A stretch of 16,597 nucleotides of DNA from CAYUXF01 sp964448755 (lineage in GTDB: Bacteria; Margulisbacteria; Termititenacia; Termititenacales; CAYUXF01), in the NCBI GenBank assembly GCA_964448755.1, contig CAYUXF010000032.1, positions 1-16,597 of the forward strand. The letters run 5' to 3'. The translations under genes were made by a program, and so were the position numbers. The first letter of the stretch is position 1; every line of letters starts with the position of its first letter. A model generated the notes under the pieces. The model searched no databases. It was not told the DNA's origin and was given only the letters and a program-made list of their open reading frames with translations. Below are positions 1-5,498 of the stretch, piece by piece.

Positions 1-16
1 TAACCGCGTGGAGATT

Positions 17-1375
17 CTAACTTGTTTTTTCTAAGTAGACCAGTGTTTCTACATGGGTGGTTTGTGGAAAAAAATCAAAAGGGGTAACTTCTTTAATTTG
101 GTAGGGGCTAGAATCGCAAATGATCTTGAGGTCACGTGCCAGCGTGGCGGGGTTGCAGGAGAGATAAATTAGCTGTTGTGGCAAATGAGTTAAGATCAAT
201 TCAATGACTTTTTCGTCGAGCCCTTTGCGCGGCGGGTCAACAATAAAAACAGAGGCTTCTTTTAAAAGCGCTGTCTCTATTTTTTCTGCCGGCGTGCAGA
301 TAAAACGGCAGTTAGTTATATTATTTTTTTTACAATTTTCATTGGCCGCTTCTATGGACGCGGGATTATTTTCTATGCCAATCACCGCCGCACTCTTTTG
401 TGCCGCGTAAAATGAGATCGTGCCAATGCCGCAGTAAATATCGGCGGTCAATTTGCTATCCGGCCTAATATAACTGGCAATTTGCCGGTAAGCTTTTTCT
501 GCCTGTGCGTGGTTGATCTGCAAGAAAGTATCGAGATAAACATTGAAAAGATGATCGCCAATTTTTTCTTCTAAGAAACCACTGCCTTTAAGTACAATGT
601 TTTTTTTGCCGGTGATCCGGTTGGTCTTTTCGTTATTGATATTCAAGACCAGAGTGCTTACTTGATATTCTTTGAGCGAGGTGTTTAGCAGGTCTACTGT
701 TTTGAACAGTTCTTGCAGGTGCGGAAAATCTTTGTCGGTAACAACTAAGCCTACTAAGAGTTCTTTTTTGTAATGGCTCTCCCTGATTATTAAGTGGCGC
801 AGCAGCCCGGTCTGTTTTTTTTCATTGTAAATAGATATTTTATGTTGTTTAAAAAAATCTTTGAGCGCCAGCGCTGTGCTGATAGTGTCCTCGTGATGCA
901 GGTGACATTTTTGCAGGTCAATTATTTCATGTGAATCAAGGCGATAGTAACCCAGCTCGATTTTTTTGTGATAACCCAGCGGCAGTTGCGCTTTATTGCG
1001 GTAAAAGAACTCGTGCTCAGAAGGAATAATTTTCTTTAAGGGCAGGTCATTAAAACCGCCGATCCGTTGCAGCGCTTCTTTGACTTGATTCTCTTTATAA
1101 TTTAATTGGGCAGCATAGTTTAAGTTTTGAATTTGGCAGCTGCCGCAGGGGCCAAAATGGGGGCAGGGTGCTTCGCGTCGCCAGGGCGATCTTTTTATAA
1201 AACTCTCTATTTTGGCCAGGTAATAGTTATTGTTCTTTCTAATTACGCTAGCCATAACAACATCGCCAATAGTGGCCCCTTTAATAAAATAGACCGCGCC
1301 GTTATGTTTGGCAATACCGTCGCCGCTAGTGCTGAGGTCGTTGATGGTTAATTTGTATGTTTCATTGGTTGTCAT
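17..1375 (-). CDS. rlmD: 23S rRNA (uracil-5-)-methyltransferase, RlmD/RumA family
   Basis: This 452-residue protein has the full architecture of the RumA/TrmA family, which transfers a methyl group from SAM to C5 of a uridine in 23S rRNA. Residues ~1-60 are a TRAM RNA-binding domain. Cys71, Cys77 and Cys80 (CPHFGPCGSC) with Cys157 (DLQKCHLH) match the four ligands of the family's [4Fe-4S] cluster. The SAM-binding motif is DIYCGIGT at 312-319, DPPRKG at 380-385 is the family signature, the catalytic Cys is C407 in SCNPATLARD, and the general base is E443 in QTTHVE. Length is normal. The start gives a complete TRAM domain, but no clear Shine-Dalgarno precedes it. The family is certain; which uridine is methylated (RlmD, RlmCD or another paralogue) cannot be decided here. 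Confidence 0.93.
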   Translation of the reverse strand: MTTNETYKLTINDLSTSGDGIAKHNGAVYFIKGATIGDVVMASVIRKNNNYYLAKIESFIKRSPWRREAPCPHFGPCGSCQIQNLNYAAQLNYKENQVKEALQRIGGFNDLPLKKIIPSEHEFFYRNKAQLPLGYHKKIELGYYRLDSHEIIDLQKCHLHHEDTISTALALKDFFKQHKISIYNEKKQTGLLRHLIIRESHYKKELLVGLVVTDKDFPHLQELFKTVDLLNTSLKEYQVSTLVLNINNEKTNRITGKKNIVLKGSGFLEEKIGDHLFNVYLDTFLQINHAQAEKAYRQIASYIRPDSKLTADIYCGIGTISFYAAQKSAAVIGIENNPASIEAANENCKKNNITNCRFICTPAEKIETALLKEASVFIVDPPRKGLDEKVIELILTHLPQQLIYLSCNPATLARDLKIICDSSPYQIKEVTPFDFFPQTTHVETLVYLEKTS

Positions 1376-1488
1376 TTTTTCATAATATCATTTAGTGACC
1401 CAACAGAAAATATCAATGTATAAAATATTGATTTTTGGGTATCTTATAGAAAGAGATTATAGTGATCAACTTTTTGGGGGGCATTTTT

Positions 1489-2454
1489 ATGAAAAATCTA
1501 AAAGGTATTCTGTGGTTTGTTCTTTTGCTAAATATAATATTTGCGGCAATAATAGCGCCAAGCTCAAATTTAGTTATTACTGGCAGAGGTGCGACAAATA
1601 ATGCTGCCGCTGACGGGAATATTAATGATCATACAACCGCGATCAAAGAGATAAATGGTTTAATTGCGGAGTCCGCAACATATAATGCGACAGGTTTGGA
1701 CATATATTATGAAGAAGGTATTTACAAAGGATTAGTTCCCGGTGAAGACTATTTGGTAGAATTTAGTCTTTGTAGCAGAGGAAATAATAGCGATACGGTT
1801 AATATAGATGTTTCTTTAATAGAAAGCGGCGAACTCACCTGGGTTACCGCAGCGCCAACAACTGTGGCGATGGTTCCCTGGCAGCTGACAAAGTTTTTAG
1901 TGACAGTAAATCCCAGCGGTGCTTATGCTGCTGAAAAGACGACGTTAAATGTAGATGTGGCTTTGACAGCAGAGAGTGCTCCCAACGTGGTTAGTTACAA
2001 TGCTTTTCCGGCCGCGAATGTTTCAAAGACATATAACGGTGCGGGCGTCTACGGTGGTGTAGATTTACTCAGTACACAGACGTTAATTTTAATGGCACAG
2101 GGCTATGATCTGGCAATAATAGATAGGGTGGTAGAGGTCTTTGCGCCTAATGGCTATGATGGCTTGCCTGTTAATATTAATAATATTGTGCCGGGCAGTA
2201 AGGTAAAGTATTCTCTTATTATTGAAAACAAGAACGCGTCAATAGCGACAGGTGTTGATCTAAAAGATGCTATACCGGCCAATTGTCATTTGTATTATAC
2301 CGACGAGCCGACCGTTAATGGCTCGGTAAATGTAATTGCTGAATGGAAAGGCGCTACCGCTAACGTTGAGCCAACAGCCAATGCCGTTTGGTTTAAAATA
2401 ACAATTCCGGGCTACGAAAGAGTAACAGCGAGTTATACAATAACGGTAGATTAA
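1489..2454 (+). CDS. Secreted surface protein, paralogue of the DGR target without its lectin domain
   Basis: I place the start at 1489, not at the earlier in-frame ATG at 1462, because a G6 Shine-Dalgarno (1476-1481) sits 7 nt upstream and the protein then opens directly with a signal peptide (MKNLKGILWFVLLLNIIF). The mature part of the 321-aa protein looks all-beta. The C-terminal ~85 residues resemble a DUF11-type surface repeat (PGSKVKYSLIIEN, then HLYYTDEP). It is clearly homologous to residues ~1-348 of the next gene: shared landmarks are SRGNN/NRGNN, NVVSYN, HLYYTD and the end VTASYTIT. It stops exactly where the other protein goes on through a glycine linker into its lectin domain. 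No catalytic motif is seen. A structural or adhesin-like role at the cell surface is inference. Confidence 0.8.
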   Translation: MKNLKGILWFVLLLNIIFAAIIAPSSNLVITGRGATNNAAADGNINDHTTAIKEINGLIAESATYNATGLDIYYEEGIYKGLVPGEDYLVEFSLCSRGNNSDTVNIDVSLIESGELTWVTAAPTTVAMVPWQLTKFLVTVNPSGAYAAEKTTLNVDVALTAESAPNVVSYNAFPAANVSKTYNGAGVYGGVDLLSTQTLILMAQGYDLAIIDRVVEVFAPNGYDGLPVNINNIVPGSKVKYSLIIENKNASIATGVDLKDAIPANCHLYYTDEPTVNGSVNVIAEWKGATANVEPTANAVWFKITIPGYERVTASYTITVD

Positions 2455-2475
2455 ACAAAAAAACGGGGTGTGACT

Positions 2476-2573
2476 TACCCCTTCACCCGCCTATGGCGGG
2501 AGCTTCCCCAAGGGGAAGCATCAGAAGAAGAGTCTCCCCCTTGGGGGAGATGGCCGAAAGGCCAGTAGGGGTA
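2476..2573. repeat. Multi-hairpin palindromic repeat with terminal inverted repeats
   Basis: A 98-bp element between the two paralogous surface-protein genes. Its ends are a 7-bp inverted repeat, TACCCCT (2476-2482) and AGGGGTA (2567-2573). Inside are four perfect hairpins in a row: 2486-2500 (6-bp stem, TAT loop), 2502-2519 (8 bp), 2533-2550 (8 bp) and 2551-2564 (5-bp stem, GAAA loop). As RNA or single-stranded DNA it would fold as a multibranched structure closed by the terminal repeat. This looks like a dispersed palindromic or MITE-like repeat, though only one copy is in the window. It could also stabilise or attenuate the transcript between the two genes. Confidence 0.7.
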
Positions 2574-2616
2574 TGTTGAAATTGTAAAGTTGTAAATAAT
2601 TTTAGGGGGTATAAAT

Positions 2617-4404
2617 ATGAGAAAGTTAGCGGGTGTTTTGTTAATAAGTATGCTGTTGTTAACCGGACTGCAGGCCAGCGGAGTCAGGGCCGGCACGTTA
2701 ATTCAGGCCGCCTCAAATAATGTTGTTTTGAAATATCAAAACGCGTTAGGCGTTGTCTCTACGCAGGACGCTGCAGCTAATGATCTCCCCGATGTTACTT
2801 CTAATGTTATGGAGATAGAGGGTTTGGTAGAGATGTCTGCTGATCTTTCGGCCTTAGCGGATCGCCCTTCCGAAGATGTAGTAGTTGGAGAAACTAACTA
2901 TCGTTTATTTAGCGCTTTGGTGCCGGCGCAAGATTATGTTTTGGCCTACAGTTATCTTAACCGAGGCAACAATGACGAAGAGCTGGGGATCTTAGCTGAT
3001 TTAGCGCAAACAGAGAGCCGCTGGACTATCTCTGCCTTGAACCAAGCTACCGGTCTGCCCACTGCCGATATTTTGGAAGATCAGGTGCATACCTTTATTG
3101 TGACAATTAACCCGTTGACCGCCTGGGCAATGGAGCGAGTTACGGTAGATATTGTGGTAAATTTAGTAAATACTACAAACGTAGTTAGTTATAATCGTTT
3201 TACTGACGCTTATATAGCATACCAAGGGCCTGAAGGATATAGCGGTTATGGTGGTTTGGGGAGATTTGAATATAATTATATTTTAGAAGCGGAAGGGTTT
3301 GAAGTAGAATTTATTAACAGAACTATAGCGTTTGCATATCCGCCTGGCTATGAGGCCGGAGGCGGAGATACCAGCGGCGGCGTTGCCGAATTGCCGCCGG
3401 GTTCTAAGATCACATTTAATATTGTTATTAGGAACAATAGTCAAGCAACAGCTACCAGTATTAATTTATATGATGTTATCCCTAATGACAGCCATCTTTA
3501 TTATACCGATACACCGGTTGTAGTTGGAGCGCAAGCCTGGGTCTGGAAAGGTGCAAAAGATAACAATGCCACCAGTGCCTCAGAAAATGCTGTTTGGTTT
3601 GAAATGACTATCGCTGCCAGTGATACGGTAACTGCTAGTTATACTATTACAATTGATGGTGACGGTGCAGGTGGTGGCACAGGATATACAGCTGGGATAC
3701 TTCATCTTTTGAGTAATTTAGTTGTGGCAACAAACCCTGCTAACGGTGAAGAATTAGCAATAGCCAAATATTCAGTCACTCAGGAATTATATACTGATGT
3801 TATCGGTACGAACCCCAGCTATTTTACCAGTAACCCCGACAGTGGTGAGATACAGGAGTTAAGGCCGGTCGAGCAAGTTAACTGGTATGAGTCTGTGGCG
3901 TTTTGTAATGCTCTCTCTGCCGAGACAGGCTTGGCTCCATATTATCATATAGAGGGCACGACCGTAACTATTCTGGGCGGCAACGGTTGGCGGCTGCCGA
4001 CGAGTGCCGAGTGGCAAGGCTTTGCCGGTGAGTGGGCTGCTGCCGGTGGGTATGACCCGACACATGATACCTATGGACCATATGCCGGTTTGCCGGCAGG
4101 TTATGCTAATACTGACTATAATAATGCAACAATTTTAAATACCATAGGCTGGTATAGCGGGAACAGCAACAGTAAGACACACGAGGTTGGGTTAAAGTCT
4201 GCCAGTGCGCTCGGGTTATATGACCTGGCGGGTAACGTCTATGAATGGTGTTACGATTCATCCGGCTCTTACCGTGTTCTGCGTGGCGGCTTCTATAGCC
4301 TTAATGCGGCTTATAATGGCTTACGTGTAGGTTTTGCTAGCATCAACGATCCTGCTGATCGCTACAACGGCATTGGTTTTCGGGTCGTGAGAACTTTAAA
4401 TTAG
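2617..4404 (+). CDS. DGR target: secreted protein with C-terminal FGE-like C-type-lectin variable domain
   Basis: 595 aa; the start has a strong Shine-Dalgarno (AGGGGG, 2604-2609). Residues 1-25 are a signal peptide (cleavage likely after VRA). Residues ~26-345 match the upstream paralogue and end in a DUF11-like domain. A glycine-rich linker (349-356) leads to a formylglycine-generating-enzyme/sulfatase-modifying-factor domain (~357-595), recognised by RPVEQVNWYESVAFCNAL (416 onward), WRLPT (458-462), GLYDLAGNVYEW (533-544), RVLRGG (553-558) and GFRVVR (587-592). In DGR proteins this C-type-lectin fold is the usual scaffold for diversified ligand binding. Residues ~551-592 are encoded by the variable repeat. 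Diversified positions read Y552, F559, S561, L562, Y566, G568, F573, S575, I576, D581, Y583 and G585, where the template gives Asn (or Tyr at 573). Likely role: exported binder with a hypervariable face. The ligand is unknown, and enzymatic FGE activity is unlikely in such a context. Confidence 0.92.
   Translation: MRKLAGVLLISMLLLTGLQASGVRAGTLIQAASNNVVLKYQNALGVVSTQDAAANDLPDVTSNVMEIEGLVEMSADLSALADRPSEDVVVGETNYRLFSALVPAQDYVLAYSYLNRGNNDEELGILADLAQTESRWTISALNQATGLPTADILEDQVHTFIVTINPLTAWAMERVTVDIVVNLVNTTNVVSYNRFTDAYIAYQGPEGYSGYGGLGRFEYNYILEAEGFEVEFINRTIAFAYPPGYEAGGGDTSGGVAELPPGSKITFNIVIRNNSQATATSINLYDVIPNDSHLYYTDTPVVVGAQAWVWKGAKDNNATSASENAVWFEMTIAASDTVTASYTITIDGDGAGGGTGYTAGILHLLSNLVVATNPANGEELAIAKYSVTQELYTDVIGTNPSYFTSNPDSGEIQELRPVEQVNWYESVAFCNALSAETGLAPYYHIEGTTVTILGGNGWRLPTSAEWQGFAGEWAAAGGYDPTHDTYGPYAGLPAGYANTDYNNATILNTIGWYSGNSNSKTHEVGLKSASALGLYDLAGNVYEWCYDSSGSYRVLRGGFYSLNAAYNGLRVGFASINDPADRYNGIGFRVVRTLN
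4265..4392 (+). repeat. DGR variable repeat (VR)
   Basis: The 3' end of the lectin-domain gene, ending 9 nt before its stop codon. It aligns gap-free to 4555-4682 at a constant offset of 290. There are 18 differences in 128 positions. Sixteen are at template adenines (VR positions 4270, 4291, 4292, 4298, 4300, 4301, 4312, 4318, 4319, 4334, 4340, 4343, 4357, 4363, 4369, 4370). Only two are not: 4279 (template T, VR C; silent Leu) and 4304 (template G, VR A; Ser to Asn). The last 22 bases (4371-4392) are identical to the template and are the candidate initiation-of-mutagenic-homing segment. Confidence 0.95.
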
Positions 4405-4476
4405 GTACACTTGGGATTTGGTTTTTGGGTGCTTGGGGTTTTTGGGAATTTGGTCTTTGAAATTTTGGTTTGGTTT
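4405..4476. other. G/T-rich, strand-asymmetric spacer after the DGR target gene
   Basis: The stretch between the target stop codon and the first hairpin is almost all G and T on the plus strand, with runs such as TTTTTGGG and GGGGTTTTTGGG and very few C. No gene is supported. It could be a low-complexity repeat, or have a role in single-strand structure or R-loop formation near the homing site; that is speculation. Confidence 0.4.
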
Positions 4477-4513
4477 GTGCGGTTGTTGCGGGCTTGTCCC
4501 GCAACAACCGCAC
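4477..4513. repeat. Perfect 16-bp inverted repeat (hairpin/cruciform) between VR and TR
   Basis: Arms 4477-4492 and 4498-4513 are exact reverse complements around a 5-nt CTTGT loop. The stem is GC-rich. It lies 84 bp after the VR end. In the Bordetella phage DGR a hairpin just downstream of the VR promotes homing, but there it directly follows the homing site, so equivalence is uncertain. No T-run follows, so a classical terminator is less likely. A dispersed palindromic repeat is the other option. Confidence 0.7.
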
Positions 4514-4514
4514 C

Positions 4515-4536
4515 GCTTGAAAATTTATTTTCAAGC
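4515..4536. repeat. Second hairpin between VR and TR
   Basis: A perfect 9-bp inverted repeat, GCTTGAAAA (4515-4523) and TTTTCAAGC (4528-4536), with a 4-nt loop. It begins one base after the previous hairpin and ends 18 bp before the template repeat. It could be part of the 5' structure of the template RNA or of a terminator for the target gene. Confidence 0.6.
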
Positions 4537-4554
4537 AAAGGGATTAAGGACATC

Positions 4555-4682
4555 GCTCTAACCGTGTTTTGCGTGGCGGCAACTATAACAATAGTGCGGC
4601 TAATAATAACTTACGTGTAGGTTATGCTAACAACAACGATCCTGCTAATCGCAACAACAACATTGGTTTTCGGGTCGTGAGA
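4555..4682 (+). repeat. DGR template repeat (TR)
   Basis: A non-coding near-copy of the VR on the same strand, downstream of the target, which is the standard DGR order. It has 37 adenines, 16 of which are replaced in the VR; of the 91 other bases only two differ. Read in the target's frame it contains 14 AAC/AAT codons (4560, 4581, 4587, 4590, 4602, 4605, 4608, 4629, 4632, 4635, 4647, 4653, 4656, 4659). Such codons can change at both adenines to 15 amino acids and never to a stop. The TR is presumably transcribed as a small RNA and copied by a reverse transcriptase; neither a clear promoter nor the enzyme is visible here. Confidence 0.95.
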
Positions 4683-5033
4683 TCATCCCTTTCTGAATCT
4701 GTGTCTTAATTCAAGGCAAGGATAAACAGTTTGTCTATTGTTTATCCTGAATATTTTGTAGTCTCTTTGATCAATGCAAAATATTTCAGAGCGTTAAATG
4801 GGAAAGTTCAGCCTTAGTTCCTGCATTGTTGTTAAAATGATCGAACAACAGTCAAAGATTAAAAAAAATACAATAGTTGCAATTTGAGATTAAATATTGC
4901 AAGAGCAGGAGAGACAAGCTCTCCCCTCATAATTCATAAGAAAAATTGAGCGGAAAGTTTATCTTTCCCGCTCTTGAAAGATAAAAATAAAAAATATTGA
5001 AGGCTAAAGTTTATTTATGTTAAACTAAATTTT
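4683..5033 (+). other. Gene-free, stem-loop-rich region after the TR (possible 3' part of the template RNA)
   Basis: No convincing gene lies in these 351 bases. Inverted repeats follow each other: 4719-4728/4739-4748 (10 bp); 4747-4758/4777-4789 (12 bp, one bulge; shares two bases with the first); 4827-4833/4844-4850 (7 bp); 4877-4883/4896-4902 (7 bp); 4908-4913/4919-4924 (6 bp); 4948-4957/4963-4973 (10 bp, one bulge). In studied DGRs the spacer 3' of the TR is a structured RNA needed for cDNA priming, so this may be its equivalent. AT-rich DNA gives some hairpins by chance, so the function is inference. Confidence 0.4.
4941..4973 (-). terminator. Possible minus-strand intrinsic terminator
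   Basis: On the minus strand an 11/10-nt arm pair (one bulged base), GAGCGGGAAAG and CTTTCCGCTC, with a 5-nt loop is followed by AATTTTT. This has the form of a rho-independent terminator for leftward transcription, for example read-through from the ATPase gene ending at 5499. The distance of more than 500 bp makes the link uncertain. Confidence 0.35.
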
Positions 5034-5294
5034 ATGAAAGATCTTAAATTTAAAATAAGAATTGATAAAGATGGTAAATTAAATATTTCACAGAAAGATA
5101 AAAGTTCATTGCGTCAGTTTAAGGGGATGCAACTTGAAATGATCTTGCATCCTTTGTCTATTCAAAAAGATCAAGTTGTTGAAATGGATGAGCAGTTGTG
5201 GTTGAAAGCGGCCGCAAACAATGAAGTATTAAGTTTTTTGGAGCAAGAGCCTGAGCTTTATTCTTTAAAAGATGGTCAAAAATTTAAAGCATGA
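5034..5294 (+). CDS. Putative antitoxin (partner of the broken PemK/MazF-type toxin)
   Basis: 86 aa, rich in Lys and Glu, not recognised by a firm family motif. It is called an antitoxin because its stop overlaps the start of a PemK/MazF-like reading frame by 4 nt (ATGA at 5291-5294), the usual arrangement of such pairs, and its size fits. There is no Shine-Dalgarno. A weak TTGAAG (4997-5002) and TAAACT (5021-5026) pair with 18-bp spacing would start transcription at or next to the ATG, suggesting a leaderless mRNA. Its toxin is damaged, so the antitoxin may survive as a relic or act on another toxin. Confidence 0.55.
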   Translation: MKDLKFKIRIDKDGKLNISQKDKSSLRQFKGMQLEMILHPLSIQKDQVVEMDEQLWLKAAANNEVLSFLEQEPELYSLKDGQKFKA

Positions 5295-5478
5295 AGTTTG
5301 ATATTGTTTTAGTATCGTTCCCTTTTGATGATTTAAAAAGCAGTAAAGTTCGGCCGGCAATTTGTTTGACAGAATGTTAACTGTTTCTACAACAATAATT
5401 AAACGAAAGATTGGTGTTTTGCCAAAAGATCAACAATTAGAAATTAACAAGAAAATAAAAAAATTATTTTGTTTGTAA
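5291..5478 (+). pseudogene. PemK/MazF-type toxin remnant with internal deletion
   Basis: The first piece, 5291-5380, encodes 29 residues (MKFDIVLVSFPFDD, then SSKVRPAICLTEC) that match the start of PemK/MazF endoribonucleases, including the (D/G)IVLVxFPF and KxRPA motifs, and then meets a stop. A second piece in another frame, 5374-5478, encodes MLTVSTTIIKRKIG followed by LPKDQQLEI and LKKLF-like residues, typical of the C-terminal end of the family. The middle of the normally ~105-120-residue protein is missing. A frame-shifting internal deletion of roughly 50 codons explains this. The product would not be an active mRNA interferase. Confidence 0.72.
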
Positions 5479-5498
5479 ATCAATTAATTGTAGTGTGA

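Noticed and set aside
2475..2696. Minus-strand 73-aa reading frame
   Set aside because: It is made of the palindromic repeat and the start of the target gene; a shadow.
4411..4620. Plus-strand 69-aa reading frame over the spacer and TR
   Set aside because: It runs through the G/T tract, two hairpins and the TR in a frame different from the target's, with no ribosome binding site.
4555..4682. Template repeat as a decayed tandem duplicate of the lectin gene end
   Set aside because: Decay would hit all bases; instead 16 of 18 differences are at adenines of this copy, and the unchanged bases include long identical blocks.
4798..4887. Short ORF of 29 codons after the TR
   Set aside because: No ribosome binding site and no recognisable motif; it overlaps stem-loops and is probably chance.
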